A DNA stretch of 64,000 nt from Deinococcus aquatilis DSM 23025 (GTDB lineage Bacteria; Deinococcota; Deinococci; Deinococcales; Deinococcaceae), in assembly GCF_000378445.1 (NCBI RefSeq), contig NZ_KB899707.1:1-64000 (forward strand), read 5' to 3'. Shown here one piece after another: positions 45,248-54,269 of the stretch. The first letter of the stretch is position 1; each line of letters starts with the position of its first letter. Under the pieces are notes generated by a model. The model ran no database searches, was not told the origin of the DNA, and worked only from the letters and a program-made list of their open reading frames with translations. Both the position numbers and the translations under genes were made by a program.

Positions 45248-45499
45248 TACCAAATTGCGATGATTCGTGAGAATCATCCGAGCAGAGCGAGTAGCAAAAA
45301 GTACGGGAGGAGTGGCTTGCTCAAGCGAGTCCGTTCACGACGAGGGCTGGCGGCGATGGACGAACATCTGGTGCTTTCCCGGATGTTCGGGAATCAGAGC
45401 AAGTCCGTATGAAAACGGTTGTGGACCGTTGGTTGTGGGTTGTAGGAACAGGCTGAACTTCCTGTTTTTCCCACCTCTTACGACCTAGCGCCTACAGCC
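45248..45499. repeat. Structured intergenic element, probable repeat
   Basis: 252 nt between convergent dxs and the CAP gene with several hairpins: GATGATTC/GAATCATC at 45259-45278 (loop GTGA), CGAACATC/GATGTTCG at 45361-45389, and AACAGG/CCTGTT at 45447-45466. Two similar short strings, GCGAGTCCGT and GCAAGTCCGT, flank the middle. No ORF is convincing. It looks like a small dispersed Deinococcus repeat, but no second copy is in the window. Confidence 0.45.
45447..45470 (+). terminator. Possible dxs terminator
   Basis: AACAGG (45447-45452) pairs with CCTGTT (45461-45466), 8-nt loop, followed by further T residues. It is 200 nt past the dxs stop. Confidence 0.45.
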
Positions 45500-45991
45500 T
45501 CAGCGCGGCTGACTGCTCAGGACCACCACATACGACGTTCCCCGCGAACCCTGCACGATGCTGGCTCCGGCATGGGTGTAGCGGGCCTCGTTCATCCAGA
45601 AGCAGTGGACGGGAGAATGCAGCCACCACTGAATGGCCGCTTCAGGGTTCAGGCCCGTACCCATAAAAATGATCTCCGTGACACTGACGGCATTGACGCC
45701 CGTGCTGGCCGCACGGATTCGCGGCGTCGTTCCGTTTGTACCCGTGTGGGTGATGCGCCCACTGGAGGTCATGTAATTGGCCTGAATACGGGCAGCCTGC
45801 GCGTGCGTATTGCTGAACGCAAGCGCTCCTGCCACAGGGCGGCGGCCACTGCCGGGGCAGGTGACTCCCTGTGCCCGCACCTGATTCAGGCGGGCCAGCA
45901 ACTGCGACTCTGCGGAGGTCTGGGCAAAAGCAGTGGCGGAGGCAGCCAGCGCAACAACTCCCAGAACGTGCCGAAAGGAAACCTTAAGCAT
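45500..45991 (-). CDS. Secreted CAP/SCP-domain protein
   Basis: 163 aa from ATG 45991 (TAGAAT 8 nt upstream; the longer frame from 46090 runs through a hairpin). Signal peptide [16 protein letters not shown], then a CAP domain: [13 protein letters not shown], the His in [39 protein letters not shown] and a final VVVLSS strand. Bacterial CAP proteins are secreted and mostly of unknown function. Two Cys (one after the N-terminal helix, one in HCFWMN) may form a disulphide. Confidence 0.88.
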   Translation of the reverse strand: MLKVSFRHVLGVVALAASATAFAQTSAESQLLARLNQVRAQGVTCPGSGRRPVAGALAFSNTHAQAARIQANYMTSSGRITHTGTNGTTPRIRAASTGVNAVSVTEIIFMGTGLNPEAAIQWWLHSPVHCFWMNEARYTHAGASIVQGSRGTSYVVVLSSQPR

Positions 45992-46056
45992 GTGAAAGGA
46001 TTCTAAACGCTGGGGCCGTGTGCAGGCTGTGAGCAGCTGGATCAGCAAGATGAGAA

Positions 46057-46087
46057 CAGGCGGCGCTGCTCCGGGCAGCGCCGCCTG
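46057..46087. terminator. Perfect 13-bp hairpin
   Basis: CAGGCGGCGCTGC (46057-46069) and GCAGCGCCGCCTG (46075-46087) pair perfectly around a 5-nt loop. It lies between the M3 peptidase stop and the CAP start, on the minus strand, with no T tract. It is a terminator or an mRNA-stabilising structure. Confidence 0.5.
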
Positions 46088-46210
46088 CATCGATAAAATC
46101 TGCTGTATAGACCCTAGCTACGGGCCGCAGCCCATGAGATTCAAATGATCCAGCACAGTTGACATCAGAAACCGTTGGAATTCACAGCTGGTAGATGCTG
46201 AGCCGCAACT

Positions 46211-48283
46211 TTATGCCTCAAGGAGTCCGCTGCGGCGCAGCAACGCGTCGGGGTCTGGGCCGCGCCCCATGAACTCCTGGTACAGTTGCGCAGCTTCGGC
46301 ACTGTTTCCCCGGCTCAGGACGGCGTCCACGAAGGCGCGGCCCGTTTCACGGTTGAAAATCCCCTCGGTGGCGAAGCGCGAGAAGGCGTCGGCGTCCAGC
46401 ACTTCGGCCCATTTGTAGGAGTAGTAGCCTGCGCCGTAACCTACCGGACTGCTGAACAGGTGCCCAAACTGCGCGGCACGGGCGTAATCCTGGGCCAGAG
46501 GGTAAGGGTAAAAGCGGGCCATGACATCACGGGCCAGCGCGATAGGATCCTGGTCGCCTTCGGGGTCGAACTCCACATGCAGCGTGAGGTCCATCAGGCC
46601 GAAGGAATACTGCCGCATGGAGGTATTGGCGGCGCGGAAGTTGCGGGCGCGGGTCATGCGCTCAAACAGATCAGCGGGGAGGGGTTCACCGGTCTGCCAG
46701 TGGGCGGCGATCAGGTCGAGGGCGTCCCTTTCGGCCACCCAGTTTTCCATGATCTGGCTGGGCAATTCCACGAAGTCCCAGGCCACCCGCGTTCCGCTGA
46801 GGCTGCGTACCGGCACCTTCGAGAGGGCGTGGTGCAGCAGGTGACCGAACTCGTGGAACACAGTCTCCACTTCGCGGATAGACAGCAGCGCGGGCGTGTC
46901 GCCGCTGGGCGGGGTCATGTTGCCGCACATCAGGCCCAGATGGGGTTCCACGCCTTGCTCGCCTTCAACACTGGCGCGGGGGCCGCCTGTGATCAGGCCG
47001 TTCATCCAAGCGCCGCTGCGTTTGGTATCGCGGGGGAACCAATCGGTATAAAAGCTGGCGATGTGCGTGCCCGATTCATCGTGAATATCGTAGAAACGCA
47101 CTTCAGGATGCCACACAGGGGCGCTCGATTCCTTGACCGTGACGCCGAAAATGCGGGTCACGATGTCGAACATGCCGTTCATCACGCGGTCAAGCGGAAA
47201 ATAGGGGCGCAGGGCTTCTTCGTCGAAATCGTATTCGGCCTGGCGCTGCTTCTCGGCCCAGTAGGAAATGTCCCAGCCCGCCAGTGCAGGGGCGTCCTCT
47301 CCGGCATGTTGGCGGTAAAAGGCGTCCAGTTCGGCGTTTTCGCGCTCGAAGGCAGGACGGGTGCGGGTTTCCAGATCACGCAGGAATTTCAGGGGAACCT
47401 CTCCCCCACCGGCCATGCGGTCTTCCAGCACGTAGTCGGCAAAATCGCGGAAGCCCAGCAAGCGGGCCTGCTCGCGGCGCAGTTTCAGGATTTCGCGCAC
47501 CAATGGGCGGTTGTCGCGGCCCTCCTGCACGCCGGTACTCTGCGACGCCTCCCACAACTCACGGCGCAGTTCCCGGTCATCGGCGTAGGTCAGGATCGGT
47601 TCCACCACCGGCATATGCAGCGTGAGGCGGTGGCCTTCCTTGCCGTGCGCCTCCGCATCGGCGCGGGTGGCGTCCAGCACACGCGTGGGCACGCCTGCAA
47701 GACGTTCTGCGGGCACATACAGCTCAAAGGCGGCAGTGGCGTCCAACACGTTCTTGGAAAACTCGTTGGTGATCTGGGCCAGGCGGGTATTCAGGGCCAT
47801 CAGACGGTCCTTCTGGTCTTGGGGCAGGTCGGCTCCCTCACGCCGGAATTCATCGATGGTCAGCTTGAGATGACGCGCCCGTACCGGGTCCAGGGTGCGG
47901 CCCGCCTCGGTCTCGGCATAGGCTTTGACGGCAGCCCACAGGCCCGGATGCAGGCTGAGCTGCGTATAGAACTCGCTGACCTTGGGAATGATGGCTTTTT
48001 TGGCCGCCTGCCAGGACTCATCACTGATCACGCTGTCGAGGTGATAGACGATGGTGCTCACGGTTTGCAGTTGGGCCGTCAGATCGTCCAGATCGGCCAT
48101 GAAGCCCTCGAAGCCGCGTTCGCCCGCCGCTGCCAGATGCTCCAGCCGGGTTTGCGTGGCGGCGATCAGTGTATCGATGGCTTCTTCGGCGTGTTCGGCG
48201 CGAATCTGGTCGAAGGGAATACGGAAACCGACGTTCAGCAGCGGATTGCTGCTCTGCACAAGTGCATCAGCGGAAGGGTTCAT
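46211..48283 (-). CDS. M3 family oligopeptidase A/Dcp-like metallopeptidase
   Basis: 690-aa zinc peptidase of family M3A. The HEFGH zinc motif is in [15 protein letters not shown] (about residues 475-490), with the third ligand expected in [12 protein letters not shown]. The substrate-binding [14 protein letters not shown] and the C-terminal [17 protein letters not shown] are typical of OpdA/PrlC and Dcp. No signal peptide, so cytoplasmic turnover of peptides, including cleaved signal peptides, is likely. TATACT lies 6 nt before the ATG. Confidence 0.93.
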   Translation of the reverse strand: MNPSADALVQSSNPLLNVGFRIPFDQIRAEHAEEAIDTLIAATQTRLEHLAAAGERGFEGFMADLDDLTAQLQTVSTIVYHLDSVISDESWQAAKKAIIPKVSEFYTQLSLHPGLWAAVKAYAETEAGRTLDPVRARHLKLTIDEFRREGADLPQDQKDRLMALNTRLAQITNEFSKNVLDATAAFELYVPAERLAGVPTRVLDATRADAEAHGKEGHRLTLHMPVVEPILTYADDRELRRELWEASQSTGVQEGRDNRPLVREILKLRREQARLLGFRDFADYVLEDRMAGGGEVPLKFLRDLETRTRPAFERENAELDAFYRQHAGEDAPALAGWDISYWAEKQRQAEYDFDEEALRPYFPLDRVMNGMFDIVTRIFGVTVKESSAPVWHPEVRFYDIHDESGTHIASFYTDWFPRDTKRSGAWMNGLITGGPRASVEGEQGVEPHLGLMCGNMTPPSGDTPALLSIREVETVFHEFGHLLHHALSKVPVRSLSGTRVAWDFVELPSQIMENWVAERDALDLIAAHWQTGEPLPADLFERMTRARNFRAANTSMRQYSFGLMDLTLHVEFDPEGDQDPIALARDVMARFYPYPLAQDYARAAQFGHLFSSPVGYGAGYYSYKWAEVLDADAFSRFATEGIFNRETGRAFVDAVLSRGNSAEAAQLYQEFMGRGPDPDALLRRSGLLEA

Positions 48284-48379
48284 CCGCTGAGTATAGACAG
48301 CCGGAGTGAGGTCAGTTCAAACACCGAAAACAGGCCGAATGGCAGATGTGCCGGGGGCGGGGCCGTGCTGTGCTGGTGC

Positions 48380-49333
48380 ATGGTTGACCTGCCTCCCAAA
48401 CTGACCTGGCACACGCCCACCGACCTGCACCGCCTGGCCGAATTTCTGAGCGCCGCCCACCCCGACGCGCCCACCGCCGCCGCCGAGCTGGAACGGCTGG
48501 AGCGCGGCTACCTGCCCGAAGAAGTGCACAGGCGCGAGGTTCTGGAGGAAAATGGCGTCTGGGTGGGGCTATATGGGCTGGATACGCCCCGCAGCGACTC
48601 GCACGCGGGCTGGCTGAGCATTTCGGTTTTTACTCTGCCCAACCACACGGCATTGGGGGAAATCCTGCTGGCGCGGGCCGAGGCGCTGGCTGCCGAATAC
48701 GGCGCACAGACGCTGCTGAGCCGTGCGCGGGAAGGCTGGTGGGAATTGGCCTTTCTACAGGCACACGGCTACCGCGAACATGACCGAATGTGGAGCAGCA
48801 CGCTTGACCTGACCACACTGGACTTTGCCGCCTTTGCCGCGCAGGAGCAGCGGGCGCAGGCTGCCGGAATCCAGATTCGCCCCCTCAGCGACCTGGGGCC
48901 ATTTGATGAAGCCCAGCAGTTTCGGCTCTATACCCTGATTGCAGTGCTGCTACGCGACGTGCCCAGCAGTTCTCCGGTCAAGGTGTGGCCCTTCGAGATC
49001 TGGCAACTGCGGATCGTGGATCAGATCGACCCGGCGGGCCTGTTTGTGGCCGTGGCCCCGGACGGCGAATGGGTGGGCGTGAATGAACTGTATATCGTCA
49101 GCAGTACCAGCCCGCACACGCTCCGCAATGGCTTGACGGGGGTGCTGTCCCACTGGCGCGGGGTTGGCGTCGCCTACGCCCTCAAGCTGGCTTCGGCCCG
49201 CGCTGCACTGGCACGCGGTTTCACCCACGCACGCACGGGAAACCACAGCATCAATGCGCCAATGCTGGCTATCAATGCACGGCTGGGCTTCGTGCGGGAG
49301 GCGGCGTGGGTGAGCGTGAGGAAGGGAGGGTAG
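48380..49333 (+). CDS. Tandem GNAT acetyltransferase
   Basis: About 317 aa from ATG 48380; the frame stays open far upstream inside the antisense of the M3 gene, so the start rests on position alone and no -10 or Shine-Dalgarno site supports it well. An N-terminal GNAT-like half (about 1-150, GEILLARAEALAAEYGA and the end motif FLQAHGYREHDRMW) is followed by a second GNAT domain with VLSHWRGVGVAYALKLASARAAL, NHSINAPMLAINARLGF and FVREA. Substrate unknown. It ends at a repeat element. Confidence 0.8.
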   Translation: MVDLPPKLTWHTPTDLHRLAEFLSAAHPDAPTAAAELERLERGYLPEEVHRREVLEENGVWVGLYGLDTPRSDSHAGWLSISVFTLPNHTALGEILLARAEALAAEYGAQTLLSRAREGWWELAFLQAHGYREHDRMWSSTLDLTTLDFAAFAAQEQRAQAAGIQIRPLSDLGPFDEAQQFRLYTLIAVLLRDVPSSSPVKVWPFEIWQLRIVDQIDPAGLFVAVAPDGEWVGVNELYIVSSTSPHTLRNGLTGVLSHWRGVGVAYALKLASARAALARGFTHARTGNHSINAPMLAINARLGFVREAAWVSVRKGG

Positions 49334-49334
49334 A

Positions 49335-49450
49335 GGGTGGATCGTAGAACGTGGGAAAGGCGGGGTGGGCAGGAAGCTCAATTTTTTGACTCTGAACTTT
49401 CGAAACAATCCTAAAAATTAATTTCACATCCTCCACGATCCACGATCCAC
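49335..49450. repeat. Intergenic repeat, copy 2
   Basis: About 116 nt starting GGGTGGATCGTAGAACGTGG and ending CCACGATCCACGATCCAC, homologous by eye to 32198-32315. It fills the whole gap between the convergent GNAT and queA genes. Confidence 0.7.
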
Positions 49451-50536
49451 TCAGTCCTGCCCAGCACGCTCCAGGATCATCGCGTCTCCTAGCGAATAGA
49501 ACCGGTATTCCCCTTCCAGCGCGGCAGCGTAGGCGGCCTGAATGCGCTCCACACCCGCGAAGGCCGCCACCAGCAGCAGCAACGTGCTTCCGGGCAAATG
49601 CAGATTGGTGATCAAGAGGTCCGGCACACGCACAGGCTTTCCGGGCATGATGAAGATTTGGGTGTCTCCCTCACCTGCTTGAATTTCTCCAGCAGCGTTC
49701 ACCGCACTTTCCAGCGCCCGGACGGTGGTGGTTCCCACTGCGACGACGCGCCGTCCTTCTGCCCTGGCTGCATTGATGGCCTGCGCCGTGGCCGCGCTGA
49801 TGGCGTAGCGCTCGGCGTGCATCACATGGTCGGCCACGCTGCCGGAAATGGGCCGGAAGGTGCCCGCGCCGACGTGCAGGGTGATGGCGGTGCGCTCCAC
49901 ACCCATCTGGTCCAGTTCGGCCAGCAGTTCGGGCGTGAAATGCAGGCCCGCCGTGGGGGCCGCCACGCTGCCGGGATCGCGGGCATACACGGTCTGGTAG
50001 CGTTCTCGCCAGCGTTCGTCGTTATCACCTACATCGATGTAGGGCGGCAGTGGCAAACGTCCGATGCTGTCCAGATGCGGCTTGATGTCGTAATCAAAGC
50101 GCAGCAGCCGTGCGCCGTCGGCAAGTTGGCCCACGATTTCGGCCCGGTGCGGGGCATCGGGTGGGCCAAGCAGCAGTTCGGGACCAGCACGCTTGGCAGG
50201 TTTCAGATAGGCCGACCAGAGGTATGCCCCCAGGTCGGCGCGGGCCTCCTCGCGCAGCAGCATGACTTCGACTGCGCCGCCGCCAAAACCGTTTTTCAGG
50301 GGCTTGCGGGCCATCACCCGCGCCGGAATCACGCGGCTTTCGTTGAATACCAGCAGATCGCCGGGACGCAGCAAACCCGGCAGATCGCGGAAGGTCAGAT
50401 GTTGGAGCGGCTCGCCCACCACCATCAGGCGGGAAGAGTCACGGGGTTCTGCGCCAGCTTGGGCGACGCGGTCTGGGGGCAACGTAAAGGAAAGCTGCTC
50501 CAGGACCGCATCCGGGTCAAGGTGAGGATCAGGCAT
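49451..50536 (-). CDS. queA: S-adenosylmethionine:tRNA ribosyltransferase-isomerase
   Basis: 361-aa QueA, which adds the epoxycyclopentane ring from SAM to 7-deazaguanine in tRNA on the way to queuosine. Marks are FTLPPDRVAQAG-like opening, DLPGLLRPGDLLVFNESRVIPAR, TAGLHFTPELL, ITLHVGAGTFRPI, VAVGTTTVRALE and LLITNLHLPGSTLLLLVAAF. It starts 18 nt after the NYN gene with no strong Shine-Dalgarno site and is probably co-transcribed with it. The gene ends at the repeat. Confidence 0.95.
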   Translation of the reverse strand: MPDPHLDPDAVLEQLSFTLPPDRVAQAGAEPRDSSRLMVVGEPLQHLTFRDLPGLLRPGDLLVFNESRVIPARVMARKPLKNGFGGGAVEVMLLREEARADLGAYLWSAYLKPAKRAGPELLLGPPDAPHRAEIVGQLADGARLLRFDYDIKPHLDSIGRLPLPPYIDVGDNDERWRERYQTVYARDPGSVAAPTAGLHFTPELLAELDQMGVERTAITLHVGAGTFRPISGSVADHVMHAERYAISAATAQAINAARAEGRRVVAVGTTTVRALESAVNAAGEIQAGEGDTQIFIMPGKPVRVPDLLITNLHLPGSTLLLLVAAFAGVERIQAAYAAALEGEYRFYSLGDAMILERAGQD

Positions 50537-50554
50537 CGTCTGGCAGTCCGCCGA

Positions 50555-51118
50555 TCAGGGCTCCAGCGCGGGCGCTTCTTCGGCGCGGGCGGGCTTGTGG
50601 CGGGCAGGCATCAGGCCACCCTCGATGTCGGGCAGGTGCATGAAGCGGTCTGCGGCGTCGATAAGCTTCTGGGCCGTATGCTCGCGGAAAGAGATCACTT
50701 CTACCCGCTTGCCGCGCTCCTGAAGCACTTCCACGATATCGGTGAAATCGCCGTCGCCGCTGCCCAGCACGATCACGTCGAGGTGATCGCACAGGCGCAC
50801 CATGTCGGCCACGATGCCCATATCCCAGTTGCCTTCGTAAATAGCCTTGCCGCCCTCGGTCACGTGGTGCAGCGTGAGGTTCATGCGGCGCACCTTGAAT
50901 CCCAGCGTAGACAGCTTGTAGATAAAGGGCCGGGCGGTGGCTTCGTTTTCACGCTCCACGGTGTAGGCGATGGCGTGCACCAGTTCACGGTTGTCGGTAC
51001 TGACGCGCATCAGCGTTTCAAAATTGACGGTACGCTCCAGCAGGTCGCGGGCCGAGTGGTACAGGTTCTGGGTATCGATAAACACACCGACTCTGGGACG
51101 GGAAACGACGTATTGCAT
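50555..51118 (-). CDS. NYN (LabA/DUF88) domain putative RNase
   Basis: 187 aa from ATG 51118, chosen for CAGGAGA 6-7 nt upstream; the ORF could read from 51142. The NYN domain is clear: VGVFIDTQNLYHSARDLL with the first Asp, DMGIVADMVRLCDHLDVIVLGSGDGDFTDIVEVLQERGKRVEVISF with the acidic cluster, and a Lys/Pro-rich tail. NYN proteins are PIN-like RNases. Pairing with queA suggests a link to tRNA or rRNA metabolism (inference). Confidence 0.88.
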   Translation of the reverse strand: MQYVVSRPRVGVFIDTQNLYHSARDLLERTVNFETLMRVSTDNRELVHAIAYTVERENEATARPFIYKLSTLGFKVRRMNLTLHHVTEGGKAIYEGNWDMGIVADMVRLCDHLDVIVLGSGDGDFTDIVEVLQERGKRVEVISFREHTAQKLIDAADRFMHLPDIEGGLMPARHKPARAEEAPALEP

Positions 51119-51407
51119 TGGGATTCTCCTGTTAGGGGCCACACAGTGCAGGCAGCACGGGGTGACGGAAAGAAAGGTGAGAGGGAAAAGGGCAGCAGGA
51201 GCCGAAATAGAGAGAAGTGAACAGGTACAGATAAAACGTCATTGACTGAACGCGGCAAGAAGCATAGGCTCACTGCCCCCGCACGGATGTAATAAAATTA
51301 ACAAAAAATGAATTCTGAGTGCGCTTTTCTGGCAAACCTGTCCAGAGGAGCCACCTGTTGCGGCGGCCCGCTCTACATAACCCGCGACACCTCGCCCCTC
51401 AGACCGT
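51119..51407. other. Divergent control region of NYN-queA and the aminotransferase
   Basis: About 290 nt with purine-rich and AT-rich runs (AATAAAATTAAC near 51290). No ORF of note. On the minus strand TTGCCG and TTATCT near 51234-51264 could form a weak promoter for the NYN-queA pair. On the right the aminotransferase has TACGCT at 51408-51413. Confidence 0.4.
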
Positions 51408-51419
51408 TACGCTAGGGAC

Positions 51420-52730
<1,311 letters not shown>

Positions 52731-52769
52731 AGTCCTCCTCAGTTCTCACGTCTGGATCAAGCACAAAAA

Positions 52770-52811
52770 GAAGCTGGCTGCGCTGAGTTTTGGCGTTGCC
52801 AGCTTCCTTTT
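52770..52811 (+). terminator. Strong intrinsic terminator
   Basis: GAAGCTGGC (52770-52778) pairs with GCCAGCTTC (52798-52806), flanked by AAAAAG on the left and CTTTTT on the right. Confidence 0.8.
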
Positions 52812-52907
52812 TCAGCTTCGGGACTGTAGCCGACAACCGCACCCCCCCTCCGCCACCGGGCATTCCGGCTTGATTTTCTGACCGCTGACCCCGAGGATGA
52901 CGCCTAT

Positions 52908-53414
52908 ATGCCCACCCGTTACTCTGGAACGCCCGAGGAGCGCCGGGCGCTGGAGGCGTACATCAAGCTCTGGCGTGCCGCACACGCTGTAGAAGTGACT
53001 GCCAACCGCCACCTCTCTGCCTACGACCTCACCATCAGCCAATTCGGGGTGATCGAGGCTCTGTATCATCTTGGCCCCCTCAGCCAGCGCCAACTGGCCG
53101 ATAAAATTCTGCGCTCCAGCGGCAACCTGACCATGGTCATAGACAATCTGGAGCGCGACCAACTGGTGCGCCGTGACCGTGATCCGGTAGACCGCCGTGT
53201 GGTCAACGTGTCGCTGACGCCGCAGGGTGAAGCCCTGATCGACAGCGTGCTTCCCCAGCATGTGCGCGGAATTCACGACCTGTTTGCCATTCTGACGCCC
53301 GAAGAACTTGTTCAACTGGCGGCCCTGACGCGCAAATTGGGCCTGGGCCTTGCCGCAAAGGAAAACGAGGCGCAGCAGAAGACCCGCAAACGGAACACGG
53401 CTGCCGCAGAGTAG
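52908..53414 (+). CDS. MarR-family regulator (MhqR-like by context)
   Basis: 168 aa. A winged-helix domain (about 20-150) with LTISQFGVIEALYHLGPLSQRQLADKI, recognition helix SGNLTMVIDNLERD and wing DPVDRRVVNVSLTPQG, then a charged tail. It resembles MhqR/HosA-type MarR proteins. In Firmicutes the regulator of MhqO and MhqD is a MarR protein, and here the next two genes encode DoxX and a fused MhqO-MhqD protein, so it may sense quinones or electrophiles and repress them. Start at ATG 52908; GAGGA lies about 15 nt upstream. Confidence 0.88.
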   Translation: MPTRYSGTPEERRALEAYIKLWRAAHAVEVTANRHLSAYDLTISQFGVIEALYHLGPLSQRQLADKILRSSGNLTMVIDNLERDQLVRRDRDPVDRRVVNVSLTPQGEALIDSVLPQHVRGIHDLFAILTPEELVQLAALTRKLGLGLAAKENEAQQKTRKRNTAAAE

Positions 53415-53514
53415 GTCAGAGCCAACCCATAAGGGCAGGTGGAGCGCAAACGTGACCTCTGGGTGCACTGTCCCGCTCCGCATCTGCTGCCCATCAACTC
53501 CGACCTACAGCCGG

Positions 53515-54060
53515 TTACGAGCGTTGCGCCTGAAGTTCTTCGGCGGCCCGCGCTGCCTTGCCGTCGGTGATCAGTCGTCCGCCACGTGCCGTAGATCCGA
53601 CCACCAACGCCGCCGCAACAATCACGAAGTTTTTGATGATGTACTGGCCTTCCAGGGTGGGAACCAAAGGGAAGACTTTGAAAGTCTCGGCAGGGAAAAA
53701 CAGCAGGGGCAAAAAGGTTCCAGCCATCTGCGCGAACAACAGGAACAGGGTGGCCCGCAGAAATCGCCCGGACAACAGGCCCAGCCCGATCAGGCATTCC
53801 CACGCAGCCAGTACAGGCAAACTGACGCTGGCAGGCACCAGGCCAAAGGTCAGCGTAGAAATGGTGCGGGTCGCCAGATCCTCGGCCGTGCTGAGGCCAG
53901 GAAAGAATTTCAGCGCACCGAACCAGAAGAAAATCAGGCCAAGTGAGAGGCGAAGCAGCGTGATGCCGTGCCCCCCGAACCAACCCACGATGGATGCATC
54001 CAACTGGTTGAAGCGTGCCGCCAGCGTAAGCGGAGAACGGGCATTAGGCTTGTCAGTCAT
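53515..54060 (-). CDS. DoxX-family membrane protein (MhqP-like by context)
   Basis: 181 aa with four membrane helices: LLRLSLGLIFFWFGALKFFPG, VLAAWECLIGLGLLSGRF, TLFLLFAQMAGTFLPLLFF and KNFVIVAAALVVG. The LKFFPG turn and GLIFFWFGALKF are DoxX marks. In Bacillus the mhqNOP operon pairs a DoxX protein (MhqP) with the dioxygenase MhqO; the same pairing occurs here divergently. Preceded by GGGAGGA. The 209-nt region to the fused gene holds an inverted repeat, listed separately. Confidence 0.85.
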   Translation of the reverse strand: MTDKPNARSPLTLAARFNQLDASIVGWFGGHGITLLRLSLGLIFFWFGALKFFPGLSTAEDLATRTISTLTFGLVPASVSLPVLAAWECLIGLGLLSGRFLRATLFLLFAQMAGTFLPLLFFPAETFKVFPLVPTLEGQYIIKNFVIVAAALVVGSTARGGRLITDGKAARAAEELQAQRS

Positions 54061-54178
54061 ACAGAGTCCTCCCAGCGCCCACGCATGACCTGACCGGGCC
54101 AGCTGGGGGCCTGTACCTCATTCTGAAGACTGCACACCAGACTTCTGCCCTGACCGGCCCGTGCAAGCCGCTCGGCCC

Positions 54179-54206
54179 CTGAACGGATTCTTCAGCATTC
54201 GTTCAG
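54179..54206. promoter_or_regulatory. Candidate operator: interrupted inverted repeat
   Basis: CTGAACGGATTC and GCATTCGTTCAG form a 12-4-12 dyad with 10 of 12 positions complementary. It lies between the divergent DoxX and MhqO-MhqD genes, with the fused gene's -10 (TACTCT, 54258-54263) 50 nt downstream. It could bind the neighbouring MarR protein (inference). Confidence 0.4.
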
Positions 54207-54257
54207 AGTGTCAAGGCAGCGAGGGCAGATGCTCTTCAAAATCGTTCAATGTTAAGT

Positions 54258-54263
54258 TACTCT
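54258..54263 (+). promoter_or_regulatory. Leaderless -10 element TACTCT
   Basis: TACTCT lies 6 nt before ATG 54270, with TTCAAA 17 nt upstream as a partial -35. It selects this ATG over one at 54249 that precedes the element. Confidence 0.6.
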
Positions 54264-54269
54264 AGTGGC

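Noticed and set aside
46286..48379. Nearly 700-codon extension upstream of the GNAT at 48380
   Set aside because: It runs antisense through the M3 peptidase gene and shows no domain; the GNAT fold begins only near 48380.
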